A DNA stretch of 64,000 bases from JBFONV01 sp040779335. GTDB taxonomy: Bacteria; Pseudomonadota; Gammaproteobacteria; Enterobacterales; Alteromonadaceae. A program made the translations under genes and the position numbers. Under the pieces are notes generated by a model. The model ran no database searches, was not told the DNA's origin, and saw only the letters and a list, made by a program, of their open reading frames with translations. This document shows positions 1 to 9,705 of this stretch, one piece after another; within the stretch, counting starts at the first letter, position 1, and each line of letters opens with the position of its first letter. The DNA is taken from NCBI GenBank assembly GCA_040779335.1, contig JBFONV010000003.1, forward strand, positions 1 to 64,000, given 5' to 3'.

Positions 1-116
1 CTAGCGACAATAGCGCTGTGGTACCACCTGATCCCATGCCGAACTCAGAAGTGAAACGCAGTAGCGCCGATGGTAGTGTGGGAGTTCCCATGTGAGAGTA
101 GGACATTGCTAGACTC
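1..116 (+). rRNA. rrf: 5S ribosomal RNA (5' end cut by window edge)
   Basis: The stretch matches the bacterial 5S rRNA consensus almost throughout, including the central block CCATGCCGAACTCAGAAGTG and the CGATGGTAGTGTGGG helix. Against the E. coli 5S gene about two or three 5' bases lie before the window. The outer ends (ctagc near 1-5, gctag near 109-113) pair as the terminal helix should. It is the last gene of an rRNA operon and is followed by a strong terminator. Confidence 0.95.
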
Positions 117-176
117 CTATTTAGGTCGTTCCTTGCCATCCATGGCAGCTCGACATTAGTACATCCTTGTACGTCA

Positions 177-206
177 AAAGCCCGTTACTGATGTAACGGG
201 CTTTTT
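177..206 (+). terminator. rRNA operon intrinsic terminator
   Basis: A perfect 9 bp stem (gcccgttac 180-188 with gtaacgggc 193-201, loop tgat) is flanked by an A run and followed by a T5 run at 202-206. The stem can be extended by A-T pairs. It ends the rRNA operon about 60 bp after the 5S gene. Confidence 0.93.
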
Positions 207-225
207 GCTATCTACACGTTTGTCG

Positions 226-561
226 TTATTTACCGATAGACACCACTAAATCATCAAACAATGCGACTTGGTCAATCACGTTGACGACATTCTCATGGGT
301 GGTGTTATAACTGGGGATGACGACAACGTTCTTGCTGTCATATTTAGCGAGAAAATTCTCAATACGGGCAGAGAGTCGCTCAATATCGACTGGCTTATTA
401 TTAAAACTCACATAACCGGCATCGCTCAGCCTTATTATTATCATGGGAGCATCGCTCGCGGGTTTATTGTTGGCCTTAGGGCGATTGACTAACAGCCCTT
501 CTTCTCTAACAAATGACGTTGTGTCAATAAAAAGTATTAAGGCAAAAATGTATGTTACGTA
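226..561 (-). pseudogene. ExbD/TolR-family protein, N-terminally truncated remnant
   Basis: The minus frame is open from 561 to the stop at 226 (111 codons), with no start codon before an internal Met. The translation includes TTSFVREEGLLVNRPKA and later VDIERLSARIENFLA and VVNVIDQVALF, the layout of the periplasmic half of ExbD, the biopolymer transport protein that works with ExbB and TonB. The N-terminal cytoplasmic part and the DMTPMLDIVF segment with the essential membrane aspartate are missing: upstream there is a stop at 562-564 and then the 3' end of the next gene. A short downstream start (Met at 444) would give only 72 residues of periplasmic domain. I read this as a deletion remnant. 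No exbB or tonB is nearby. Confidence 0.7.
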
Positions 562-568
562 CTACCGA

Positions 569-1669
569 TTAAAAATCTACTGGGTAAAGACCGTTTTTCG
601 TTATTTTATTTAAATAGGAGTTCTTTAATCCTTGATGGTTATCCTTCGTAAAGCGCAGGAGTATTCCTCCAACGTCTATCTCTGTTGCTTCAGCTGCTTT
701 TATAAAATTCTCTTTCGTTATATTGCCTTGGATATTGTTAATAATATTTGAAAATACGGCAGCATTAATATATCCCTCCAAGGATTCATGACTAAGTTTT
801 TTGTTACCCATTGCTGTTCTATATTCTTTGACTATTGGTAAATTCGAGCCCTCTGGATCCGGTATTACTGACGTTATGTATATTTCTTCTTCATTTATTA
901 ACCTAGTCCTTAATGATTCAGCGCCAGCAAATGAAAGGGTTACAATTTTGCTTGATATATTTTTGCCTCTTAAATGATGAACTAATTCTGAAATTGGTTG
1001 ATAAGTGCCAATACAAAAAATGACTTCCGGATTCTCGTATATAAGCTTGTTAACTGCATCTTTGATCTCGATGGTATTGCGCTTATAACGGACTTGTTCA
1101 ACTTTTGTGATATTTCTTTCTTTAAGCGCTTTTATGTAACCTTTGCTGGCTGCTAGACCGAAGTCATCGGCTTGGATAAAAAGTGCGACATTTTTTAAGC
1201 CTAATTTATCGACAAAATATTTTATTTGTGTTTCAGCTTCATTATAGTAACTTGCTCTAATGTTAAAAAATTCATTCCTATGCGGTGTTCGTAAAAACTC
1301 TGCTCCAGTATATGGGGCGAAATAAATACTTTTTTGTTGTTCTAACATAGGAATAATGGCCTTGGATGTAGGGGTGCCTACATAGCCAAATAGAGCGAAA
1401 ATGCTTTGTTTTTCGAGTAATTCTTTAGTATTTTTGACGGTTTTATTCGGTTCGTACCCATCATCATAGCTTATGATGCGGATAGGATTTTTTTTACCAT
1501 ATTCGGATTTATTATGTTTATTGAAGTATAGTTCAGAGCCTAATTTTAGTTGTAAACCTAGGTTTTTGGTTGGCCCTGTTAACGCATTAGACATGCCTAA
1601 AATGATTTCTGAGGCGTATACAGGACTTATGATAAATAGCATAACAACGAAAAAAGCACTCTTTTGCAT
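569..1669 (-). CDS. Periplasmic substrate-binding protein, branched-chain amino acid ABC type (Peripla_BP_6)
   Basis: A 366-residue protein with a clear Sec signal peptide (MQKSAFFVVMLFIISPVYA) followed by a type I periplasmic-binding fold. The N-terminal segment ILGMSNALTGPTKNLG, the FGYVGTPTSKAIIPMLEQ stretch near residue 95 and the late SLEGYINAAVF are typical of the LivJ/urea-amide binding family. No permease or ATPase genes are next to it, so it may instead feed a signalling protein, as orphan members of this family often do in Alteromonadales and Vibrio; that role is inference. The ligand cannot be told from sequence. Its 3' end abuts the exbD remnant. Confidence 0.8.
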   Translation of the reverse strand: MQKSAFFVVMLFIISPVYASEIILGMSNALTGPTKNLGLQLKLGSELYFNKHNKSEYGKKNPIRIISYDDGYEPNKTVKNTKELLEKQSIFALFGYVGTPTSKAIIPMLEQQKSIYFAPYTGAEFLRTPHRNEFFNIRASYYNEAETQIKYFVDKLGLKNVALFIQADDFGLAASKGYIKALKERNITKVEQVRYKRNTIEIKDAVNKLIYENPEVIFCIGTYQPISELVHHLRGKNISSKIVTLSFAGAESLRTRLINEEEIYITSVIPDPEGSNLPIVKEYRTAMGNKKLSHESLEGYINAAVFSNIINNIQGNITKENFIKAAEATEIDVGGILLRFTKDNHQGLKNSYLNKITKNGLYPVDF

Positions 1670-2091
1670 AATCTCTGGCTATATGTCTTAAAAACAGGAT
1701 TTAGTAAGTATAACAAACAATATTAATTTTGCTTTTAATCCAATGAATTAACTAATATAAATAGATAAGTATAAGAAGTAGCTATATAGCCTTACTTTGA
1801 TATAACCAAGGCATCGTGACTTTAATATTTAACTTAATGTGTACTAATTTTTATTACAGTATGTTTTATAACAAGACTCCCAATAGACCAAGCTGTATAT
1901 GTAGTTGCACAAATCTTACCTATTTAATTTTAGGAGTAATTGTTATTAATGCTTTGAATATCAGTATTATAATCATTACCGAAAATGAGTTGTTCAAAGA
2001 ATGATTTTTAATGTCTTTTACTAGCTAACAGTCCTGTTATTGCTCATATGTAAAGAGGCTTTATTGAGCCTCTTTATCATTGGTGTGATGA
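1670..2091. other. Intergenic stretch, no gene recognised
   Basis: AT-rich sequence between two minus-strand genes. A short open frame at 1816-2004 has no ribosome binding site and a composition unlike a protein. The only structured element seen is the hairpin at 2052-2075. The promoter of the binding-protein gene should lie in the first part, but I see no convincing -35/-10 pair. Confidence 0.6.
2052..2075 (-). terminator. Probable terminator after the DUF3300 gene
   Basis: A perfect 9 bp stem (aaagaggct with agcctcttt) encloses a 6 nt loop, 17 bp after the stop codon of the DUF3300 gene. The T run is short, so efficiency is uncertain. Confidence 0.5.
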
Positions 2092-3429
2092 TTATTTATG
2101 AGCTAGTCTACGCTCTCTCTTGTTCGAATGTGTTTCTTTGCGCGATTTTTGAGATATTTTGGGGGGCTTAACCCTAACCCTATGTATAGATTTTTGCTTG
2201 TCATTACTTTTGCTTTTTATTACCGGGCGCTCGGTTTTAATCCTCAGCTTCGGCAAAGTAACATTATTAACTGGAGCCATTTGTTTTGTCGAACGTTCAG
2301 CTACAACGCTTTTTCTCAGTTCTTTTTTGTGACGCTCAACAATTCTATTATTGTTTAGGTCAATTTTTCGATTGTTAATCACGCGAGATTTGCTTTTTTC
2401 TTGCGTAACTTGTTTCTTAAGTCTTTCGTGTCTCGTCAATACTTGTTTGACACGGGGCGAACCTGTTGACGATTTGTTCATTCTCGAGTTTATTACTTGC
2501 CTAGATGTTAATAGTTGTTGTTCATTTGCTCTTACCCGTTGTGATTGATTAATCGATGGCCTGTTACTGCGATACTTATTTTTTATATGCTCACTTCGAT
2601 AAGCCACGCCTCTTCGATGCACAGGGTTATGATGCCAGCGTTTGACATGACGGTTATTAACAATACGACGATGACGATAATTATCTCTGGAGCGCTTATA
2701 GTCGCTAAATACTACTACATGTCTATTGTGCCAATGAAAAGCATTAAAAAAATAGTCAAATGAAATATGTACACTTGGATACCATGAAAATAATCCAACT
2801 TCTACAAAAGAGTAGTGGTTGTGATGCCTGTTCCAGTTCGAATTCCAATAAACTGGTGGGTAATGACGCCAGTACCAATTGCCATAAACCACACGTGTAT
2901 CGTAATAAGGCACATAGATAATTTCGGGCTCAGAAGACTGAATAATAATGTTGTTATCTTCTTCAGCAACCGTTAATTTCTCCATTTGTGTTAAATGACC
3001 GGCTTGCTTAGCTTGTTGACGTAATAATTGAATGCTAGACAAAACTAATTGTTCATTTTGTAAGAATGCATCACCTAGTTTCTGCGTCCATTGCAGATCA
3101 TTATTTAATCTTTCGAGTACTTGAGGAAAAGGCACTAGTGCTTTAACACTTGGATCCCATTGTTTATTTTCTATTTTTTCTGAAATTAAATAGGGGTCAA
3201 TATTACGGTTATCTTCTAACCAACGACTTGCTTCGATAACTTCTAGGGGATAGGTTGCAGCAATAAGAATGTGAGTTAATAAACTATCCGGATACAATGC
3301 GATGGGCGCCAGAATCTGTGCCAGCTCCGCTTGGCTAAATTGACTTTCACCTTGGAGTTCTTCGCTTGAAACGAAAAATGCCATTATTGAGAGGGTTATG
3401 ATGATCAACAGCTTTGGTAAATATTTCAT
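2092..3429 (-). CDS. DUF3300 domain-containing secreted protein with basic C-terminal tail
   Basis: A 445-residue protein with an N-terminal signal peptide (residues 1 to about 22). Residues 33 to about 190 form a DUF3300 domain, shown by LAPIALYPDSLLTHILIAA and the ASRWLEDN and WDPSVKALVPFPQVL segments. The middle is rich in Trp, His and Tyr (HYPPVYWNSNWNRHHNHY). From about residue 250 to the end the chain is low-complexity and strongly basic (Arg, Lys, Asn, His), as is usual for the family. Function is not known; the tail could bind nucleic acid, LPS or peptidoglycan, which is inference. A good Shine-Dalgarno (AGGTGAG) precedes the ATG. Confidence 0.85.
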   Translation of the reverse strand: MKYLPKLLIIITLSIMAFFVSSEELQGESQFSQAELAQILAPIALYPDSLLTHILIAATYPLEVIEASRWLEDNRNIDPYLISEKIENKQWDPSVKALVPFPQVLERLNNDLQWTQKLGDAFLQNEQLVLSSIQLLRQQAKQAGHLTQMEKLTVAEEDNNIIIQSSEPEIIYVPYYDTRVVYGNWYWRHYPPVYWNSNWNRHHNHYSFVEVGLFSWYPSVHISFDYFFNAFHWHNRHVVVFSDYKRSRDNYRHRRIVNNRHVKRWHHNPVHRRGVAYRSEHIKNKYRSNRPSINQSQRVRANEQQLLTSRQVINSRMNKSSTGSPRVKQVLTRHERLKKQVTQEKSKSRVINNRKIDLNNNRIVERHKKELRKSVVAERSTKQMAPVNNVTLPKLRIKTERPVIKSKSNDKQKSIHRVRVKPPKISQKSRKETHSNKRERRLAHK

Positions 3430-3712
3430 TGGCTCACCTGCTAGGTATTTTATTCCGAATCATTCACGGAATTTAAATGATGGGACAATTTTATTACTAT
3501 GTAACTGAACGTTAGCTGAATGATGGCTAGTTGCTTAGAAAATAGTTTAGTCAATAATGTCCAATCTATTTTAAGTGGCTTAACTACTACATTGTTTTAA
3601 ATCAATTTCTTTTCAAAAGTTTTCGTGAAATTTTTAAATCAACTGCTAATGTTAATAACAGGTTTTATCTGTTCATTCAGCACATGCACGGCTGATTAGC
3701 TTGGAGGTTAAT

Positions 3713-4180
3713 ATGAAATATTTATGGAGCGCCATCGTTGTTGCACTTTTATTTATGGTGACAAGTTGTGATAGCGGCGTCAAATCAACACGTGGATTTA
3801 GTTTACCTCAAGGAGACGTGGAACTAGGCAAAGCAACGTTTCTTAAATATCAGTGTTTAACTTGCCATGTAATGGAAGGCGTAGAGCAAGACGATATTGT
3901 CAAGCATAACAATATTTCAGTTAAATTAGGGGGGAAAACTGCAACGGTAAAAACTTATGCAGAGTTAGTAACGTCTGTTATTAATCCTTCACACAAACTA
4001 ATTACACGCTATCCGATCGGTATGATACAAGAAGACGGTAAGTCAAAAATGAGAATTTATAATGATGAAATGACCGTTACTGAATTAATTAATATTGTAG
4101 AGTTTTTGCAATCAAAATATGAACTTGTTCCATATAGAAGAACAAGTTATCAATACTACGATATGGGTCAAATAAATTAA
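3713..4180 (+). CDS. Small c-type cytochrome lipoprotein
   Basis: A 155-residue protein. The start is the ATG at 3713 with GGAGG at 3703-3707; an in-frame TTG at 3701 lies inside that ribosome binding site and is rejected. A lipoprotein signal ends in VTSC (Cys about residue 19), so the protein is probably membrane-anchored on the periplasmic side. One CxxCH haem site (C48-L-T-C51-H52) is present, and Met residues in YPIGM or the later NDEMTV could be the distal ligand. It resembles mono-haem class I cytochromes such as the soluble domain of oxidase subunit II or SCO-associated cytochromes. It stands alone, so its redox partner is unknown. Confidence 0.75.
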   Translation: MKYLWSAIVVALLFMVTSCDSGVKSTRGFSLPQGDVELGKATFLKYQCLTCHVMEGVEQDDIVKHNNISVKLGGKTATVKTYAELVTSVINPSHKLITRYPIGMIQEDGKSKMRIYNDEMTVTELINIVEFLQSKYELVPYRRTSYQYYDMGQIN

Positions 4181-4866
4181 TCATTTACTCGGTTTTAATT
4201 TATTTCCATTATTGCGTTTTTATTGAGTAACCACAGCTGGCTTTAATTGTCGGTAATGCTGTGGTTGTCACCTTTGTTGTGTTGCATATTAGATGTGGGT
4301 ACCTTGTATTGTTGTCAGCTGTTGTTTTGTAGACAGTGCACTGAGTCTTTATAATTTATTAGACTCCATTAGTAGTGATTATTTTTGTTAGTTTATATGA
4401 GAGTAGTCCCTGTTTAAAAAACATCGTTTTGAAAGCGCTTCGATAGAGGGGGAAGCAATTAACAGAGATTTTGTCGCTAATAACGTTGAGTTTTCTTACC
4501 TATTTTTTTATCTATGAATACCAGATAAAACCTTTTAAATATTTTATTATTTTAACAATACTATTACATCAATATTTGTACTGGTTATCTTATTTGAAAT
4601 TTGGCTCGATAGAGGTAATCGTTTCGTCAAAAATTGCGCGAGTCTCGGGTTTATATTATTAGTTGTTGGAATCGTTGGGCGTCTATCTTGGTGAAGGTAT
4701 TACTTAGAATAGCGCTCAGAAATTGTGGTTGAAAGATAAGTTTTTCTACTATTCATTTAATCAGCTACATTTGCTTTCAATTTTTGACTATATAGTTCCT
4801 GATTATGATTGAATCTAATGGACTGCCAATTTATGCTAGTTAAAAAGCAATAAAAATGAGCGGTTC
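4181..4866. other. Long intergenic stretch, weak structure only
   Basis: About 690 bp with no supported gene. A hairpin at 4229-4266 (aaccacagc pairing with gctgtggtt, 20 nt loop) lies 48 bp after the cytochrome gene and may help end its transcript, though no T run follows. A hydrophobic open frame at 4471-4662 lacks a ribosome binding site. The rest looks like ordinary AT-rich spacer or eroded sequence. Confidence 0.5.
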
Positions 4867-6846
4867 ATGCAAGCAACTTTTCAAGAGGCTACCCAGCTTC
4901 TCTCTCAAGGGAATGCCCCTTTAGCCGAAAAAAGGTTAAGACTTATTCTTACTAATCACCCTGACAATGAAGAATATCTTGCATTGTTGGGGCATAGTTT
5001 AATGATGCAGCAAAAAGCAAATGAAGCAATTGAAGTATTTCAAAATGTTGTTGCCCTCCATCCAACGTCAGCTAATGCTTTTGCGGAATTGGCTAATGCC
5101 TATATGTCTAAGAGTCAATTTAAGCGGGCAGAATTGGCTTTTCAAAAATCGATAGAGTTAAACCCCTCCAATAGTGATGTTTGGCACTTTCTCGGAAATT
5201 TATTGATGCAAAGAGGGGAAAATAATAAGGCCAAATCTTGTTTTGTTAATGCAGAAAAAAACGATCCCTTTCGTCCTTATTTTGAGCAGGTCAAAAATGC
5301 TCTAAATGAGAAAAACTATCATCAAGCGGAATCTACATGTCGCAACGTTTTAGCACAGCATCCTCATCATCCTCAAGCGCTATATACGCTTGCAACGTTG
5401 GCTTTTCAAGTTAAAGCTTATCAGCAAGCAGTGAGTATTTTAGAGAAAGGGCTTAGTTATGCACCATATCATATTAATTTATGGGAATTATTAACAAAAA
5501 ATTACTCTCATTTAGGGTTTCTTGAGCAAGCGATAAATGCGGCAAAAAAAATTGTCGAGATGGAGCCAGCAAAAACCAATCATTATTTACGATTGGCAAC
5601 TGAATTAGCTAATGCGGGTTGTTTTGAAGAAAGCTTGGCTGCGCTTGAGCAGGCGATATTGCTTTCTCCTAGTGTAGCTAATATTCATTTGCAACGAGGA
5701 CATGTACTAAAAACACTCGGCAGACGAGAAGAATGTGAACAGGCATATAGAAAAAGTATTCTCCTTGAACCTATCAATGGTACAGCGTATTGGGCGCTCG
5801 CTGACTTAAAGTCGTATCGCTTTGATGAAGATGAGGTTGAACAACTCATTTCGATATTTGCCAATGACAGTGTTGACGCAGGACAGGCAGCACAGGTAGG
5901 CTTTGCACTAGCTAAGCATTACGAAGACAATAATGAGTATCAAACAGCTTTTCATTACTACCAACAAGCTAACCATCGTCGACCTGCGGTAAATTTTGAT
6001 GCGCAAGAATATCGCCAAAGTTGTCAGGCAATTTGTGCGAGTTTTGATAGTAGTACGCTAAGTAAACAAGCACTAAGTAACCAGACTCCGGCGACTCCTA
6101 TTTTTATTGTTGGCTTAACGCGTTCTGGTTCAACACTATTGGAGCAAATTTTAGCGAGTCATTCCGCCATTGAAGGCACGATGGAATTATACAGCATGCC
6201 AAGAGTCGTTAAGTTAATTGAGGATCTGGCGACTAGAAAAGGTACTGTTTATCCAAAGGTAATGACACAGTTAACGACTCAGGAATTAGCATTGTTAGGT
6301 GAGAGTTATTTAAAAGAGACTGAAATTTTTCGCACAGACAAACCTTATTTTATCGATAAAATGCCGCCCAATTTTCATAATGTTGGCTTGATCCATATGA
6401 TCTTACCTAATGCGATAATTATTGATGCTAGGAGACACCCATTGTCGAGTGGCTTTAGTAATTTTAAACAGCATTTTGCCAGAGGTTATGATTTTAGTTA
6501 TGACCTTGAAAATATAGGGCATTATTATAATAATTATCTAGCGGTAATGGATCATTGGGATAAAGTACTTCCAGAAAAAGTACTGTGTATGCAATATGAA
6601 AATATGGTGCAAGATACCGAACGTCAGGTAAAAAAATTATTGGCGCATTGTTCTCTACCCTATGAAGAACAATGCCTGAAGTTTCATGAAAATAAAAGGG
6701 CGGTGAGAACAGCCAGTAGTGAGCAAGTGCGTCGGCCAATTAACCGCTCGGGCATGGCGCAATGGAAAAACTTTGAGCAATATTTATCACCATTAAAACA
6801 GGCTTTGGGTGAGCAAACCTTGTCTCGTTTTGCACAGTGGACTTAA
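4867..6846 (+). CDS. TPR-repeat sulfotransferase
   Basis: A 659-residue protein without a signal peptide. Residues 1 to about 380 are tandem tetratricopeptide repeats (for example AFAELANAYMSKSQFKRAEL and WHFLGNLLMQRGENNKAK), a protein-binding superhelix. From about residue 410 a sulfotransferase domain begins with the PAPS phosphosulfate loop IVGLTRSGSTLLEQIL near residue 413, followed by DKMPPNFHNVGLIHMILPNA and the 3' phosphate-binding RRHPLSSGFSNF. TPR-sulfotransferase proteins of this layout are common in marine proteobacteria; the acceptor is unknown and could be a protein tyrosine, a polysaccharide or a metabolite. It is a single gene convergent with the TonB receptor. Confidence 0.85.
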   Translation: MQATFQEATQLLSQGNAPLAEKRLRLILTNHPDNEEYLALLGHSLMMQQKANEAIEVFQNVVALHPTSANAFAELANAYMSKSQFKRAELAFQKSIELNPSNSDVWHFLGNLLMQRGENNKAKSCFVNAEKNDPFRPYFEQVKNALNEKNYHQAESTCRNVLAQHPHHPQALYTLATLAFQVKAYQQAVSILEKGLSYAPYHINLWELLTKNYSHLGFLEQAINAAKKIVEMEPAKTNHYLRLATELANAGCFEESLAALEQAILLSPSVANIHLQRGHVLKTLGRREECEQAYRKSILLEPINGTAYWALADLKSYRFDEDEVEQLISIFANDSVDAGQAAQVGFALAKHYEDNNEYQTAFHYYQQANHRRPAVNFDAQEYRQSCQAICASFDSSTLSKQALSNQTPATPIFIVGLTRSGSTLLEQILASHSAIEGTMELYSMPRVVKLIEDLATRKGTVYPKVMTQLTTQELALLGESYLKETEIFRTDKPYFIDKMPPNFHNVGLIHMILPNAIIIDARRHPLSSGFSNFKQHFARGYDFSYDLENIGHYYNNYLAVMDHWDKVLPEKVLCMQYENMVQDTERQVKKLLAHCSLPYEEQCLKFHENKRAVRTASSEQVRRPINRSGMAQWKNFEQYLSPLKQALGEQTLSRFAQWT

Positions 6847-6935
6847 TTTCTTATTTTCCGATAAGTGCTATATAGGTACTTTCATTGATTTAGATTGTTT
6901 CAAATAATAGTTCGTCACAAATAATCTGAATAATA

Positions 6936-6963
6936 AAGCCAGCAATAATAGCTTTGCTGGCTT
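6936..6963 (-). terminator. Terminator for the TonB-dependent receptor gene
   Basis: A 10 bp perfect stem (aagccagcaa with ttgctggctt) with an 8 nt loop sits 18 bp past the receptor stop codon. Read on the minus strand it is followed by a T-rich tract (TTATTATT). It lies between convergent genes and may act in both directions. Confidence 0.65.
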
Positions 6964-6981
6964 GATATTCGTTAAATAAAC

Positions 6982-9477
6982 TTAGAAAGTGAAATCTAAG
7001 CGTAATGTTACATTTCGCCCATTTTCATATTCTACATAGTGGTAATTTCCATAACTATTACCCGTTGTGCTGCGCCAGTTCATGATCTCTTTATCAAATA
7101 GGTTCTTAATATGTAAACTTGCGTTGATACCATCAGCAAGTTCAATACGACCTGATAAATTCACCTTTTCATAACTGGGTAGAGTATCTTCTTCTGTCGC
7201 TTTAAAATGAGTTTTATACTCATCATAAGCCTCTAAGTCTAAGCGGACAAAGGCTTGACGGTTCCAAATTTCAAAACCTTGGTCAAGGGCGAAATATAAG
7301 TTATATTTTGGAACTTGCGTCATATCATCACCCGCTTTAGCGCCAATAGATTCAACATCTTCTAGCATCTCAGCGCTGACATAACCTGCGTTAAAGGTAA
7401 AGGTTAAATCATCAGTGATATTAGTAACGGTTTCCAATTCTAACCCGCGAGAACGAGCTTCAGCAGCGTTTGCCGTAAAGCTGAAACCACACCCCATATC
7501 AATATCAGCTTGTACGCCCGTCCAATCGATTTGATAAACAGCGGTAGAAATTCTAAATTTGTTATCGAACATTACTGCTTTATAACCAAGCTCATAGTTA
7601 TCAATGGCATCTGATTCGTAACGTGTTTGGAAATATTGGGCATTTTCATCATTGCGACATGCTTGTGGTAAGGTTGAAATATTATTTCCACCAGGGCGAT
7701 AACCTTCAGCGTATAAAGCGTATATTGACATGTCTCCATCAGGGCGCCATGACACGCTGAATTTCTTACGGTTACCGCTCTCATCACCGCCTTGAACGGG
7801 TTTATTTACATAAGGAGTACCGGCAGGCAAATCCGAACGATTGTCTTCATCAGAAGTCGACCCCCATATGCCTTTGATTTCACCACGATATTTATCTTCT
7901 AATTTGTAGAAACGAATACCCGCAGTAAATTCAAATTCACCCATATCTTTAGTTTCAAGTGTATAGCTTGCTTCACCAAAGAGTGAACTTTCAGAATTCC
8001 AATCTTCTAATAGTTCTTCGCTGTAGTTAATATCTGGATTGCCCCAATAAAGCATTCCGAGCTCAGCTACGTTATTTACTACTTGTAATTGACCGTCGTT
8101 ACCTTCCCATTCTCCGCCGAAATATCCCCAGTAATCCCCCCAAAATGCGGATGCAATTGCTTTACCTCGATCACCATCACCATGATATTGATCTTGGCGA
8201 TTCGGGCCATCGCCCATTTCATCTTTGTCATAGAAGTAACCGACAGTCCAATCAATATTGCTATCAGTGTTTAGGTTTGATAAACGTAATTCATGGGTGG
8301 TTCGTTTGCGTTGAAAGTCATTAATGAGCCAAGTACGGAACATGTCACCGCCATCACTGCGCGACCAATTAGAACTGGTACCAACGTAATCATCATATTT
8401 ACGATAAGAACCATCGTAATTTAGACGAGCAACACCGAATAAATTATCATGCTGGATATTCAGCGTATACATATTAGTATCGTCATTGGTCTTACGATCC
8501 ATTAATTCCCATGCGTTGTAGCGAGGATCAGTACCGCCTGCAATATAGCCAGAACTTAAGCATTCTACACGACCTTTATCGCACGCAGCACCTTCTTGGA
8601 TTTCAACATCATAACCAAAAGGAGAGTCAGGATTGGCAGTTAAAAGCGCCTCATAAGCAGCACCACCGGTAGCCAAATCTGCTGTATTAGTACCTATACG
8701 TTCGTATTCATCATGAACATAACCTAGATTTATGCTTAAATCATCTTGCGGTTGCCATAACATTTGAGCGCGAAGAAAATTAGCTCTAATATTACCTTGT
8801 ACACCCGTGTTTACGTTCGTGACACTTAAAGGACGATCTGATGTACTCCCCGTTACCCGTAATGCAACTTCATCTGATACTGGCAAGTTTATGGCGGCAT
8901 ATAAACGCTGATCAATACCATCAACATTTTTCTCACTGCTACCTTGTAATGAAGCGTTTATTTCAAATTCGTTTAATTGAGGACGCTTTGATATTATTCG
9001 TACGGTACCACCAATCGCATTAGAACCGTATAGCGTGCCTTGCGGACCGCGCAATATTTCTACCCGTTCAACGTCATATAAATCATCGAATTCGTATGGT
9101 ACACCGTCAGTAAATGTACTTGTTGTACCAATCGAGGATGACAAGGCGCCACCTGAATCATTACTGCCGCTTAATCCTCTCAATATCAGCTCTCCACGAG
9201 GACTCGCTGCGCCAGCAACTGAGCGAAATAGATCTGATTTATCAAGTAAGTTTCGATCTGATATTTCCATGGCGCCTACAGTAGATACGTTCATTGGAAT
9301 TTCAATAATCGTTTCAGACTTACGACGAGACGTTACCATAATGCGTTCAATTTTTTCATTGTCTGCGCTGGTCTCTGAATCTGCAGCGTATATTGGCACT
9401 GTTGATAGTGCAGACATCACTGCACTACAAACAAGACTAGTTTTTAGTGTTTGGGCTAATTTAGTAGACATGTTCAT
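6982..9477 (-). CDS. TonB-dependent outer-membrane receptor
   Basis: An 831-residue protein with a signal peptide (cleavage near VPIYAAD, residue about 31), then a TonB-box-like segment IERIMVTSRRK. The plug domain follows with ELILRGLSGSNDSGG and the typical VERVEILRGPQGTLYGSNAIGG-like block. The rest is a 22-strand beta-barrel ending in LRLDFTF with the terminal Phe needed by BamA. It imports a substrate energised by TonB-ExbBD, none of which is encoded here. The substrate is unknown; the late barrel resembles the large FecA-like/FyuA-like class frequent in Alteromonadales. The Shine-Dalgarno AAGGA sits so close to the first ATG that the second ATG (9471) is the likelier start. Confidence 0.9.
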   Translation of the reverse strand: MNMSTKLAQTLKTSLVCSAVMSALSTVPIYAADSETSADNEKIERIMVTSRRKSETIIEIPMNVSTVGAMEISDRNLLDKSDLFRSVAGAASPRGELILRGLSGSNDSGGALSSSIGTTSTFTDGVPYEFDDLYDVERVEILRGPQGTLYGSNAIGGTVRIISKRPQLNEFEINASLQGSSEKNVDGIDQRLYAAINLPVSDEVALRVTGSTSDRPLSVTNVNTGVQGNIRANFLRAQMLWQPQDDLSINLGYVHDEYERIGTNTADLATGGAAYEALLTANPDSPFGYDVEIQEGAACDKGRVECLSSGYIAGGTDPRYNAWELMDRKTNDDTNMYTLNIQHDNLFGVARLNYDGSYRKYDDYVGTSSNWSRSDGGDMFRTWLINDFQRKRTTHELRLSNLNTDSNIDWTVGYFYDKDEMGDGPNRQDQYHGDGDRGKAIASAFWGDYWGYFGGEWEGNDGQLQVVNNVAELGMLYWGNPDINYSEELLEDWNSESSLFGEASYTLETKDMGEFEFTAGIRFYKLEDKYRGEIKGIWGSTSDEDNRSDLPAGTPYVNKPVQGGDESGNRKKFSVSWRPDGDMSIYALYAEGYRPGGNNISTLPQACRNDENAQYFQTRYESDAIDNYELGYKAVMFDNKFRISTAVYQIDWTGVQADIDMGCGFSFTANAAEARSRGLELETVTNITDDLTFTFNAGYVSAEMLEDVESIGAKAGDDMTQVPKYNLYFALDQGFEIWNRQAFVRLDLEAYDEYKTHFKATEEDTLPSYEKVNLSGRIELADGINASLHIKNLFDKEIMNWRSTTGNSYGNYHYVEYENGRNVTLRLDFTF

Positions 9478-9705
9478 TTCCTTAGCGTTAGCTGTTATTT
9501 TAATTTGCTAGTTATCAAAACAATTTACTTTTACTCGAGTTACTACAAAAGTAACGTTAATGTTCTCTACAATGGACGAGAGGCAATTAGGCATTACTTG
9601 AGTATTTATCACTTAAATATCAATGAGAAATCCCCGATGGTATTTAAATATATTATTCTGATATTTCGAGTTAACCATGAGTTAAATAAGCTGACAATAC
9701 AAAAA

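Noticed and set aside
120..175. Small palindromes after the 5S gene (tgccatccatggca, gtacatccttgtac)
   Set aside because: Short stems with no clear role; likely part of the rRNA operon tail.
1816..2004. 62-codon open frame on the plus strand
   Set aside because: No ribosome binding site, composition dominated by AT-derived residues and no family resemblance.
3701..3712. TTG start for the cytochrome gene
   Set aside because: It lies within the Shine-Dalgarno GGAGG of the ATG at 3713.
4471..4662. Hydrophobic 63-codon frame
   Set aside because: No ribosome binding site; AT-rich DNA commonly gives Phe/Ile/Tyr-rich frames.
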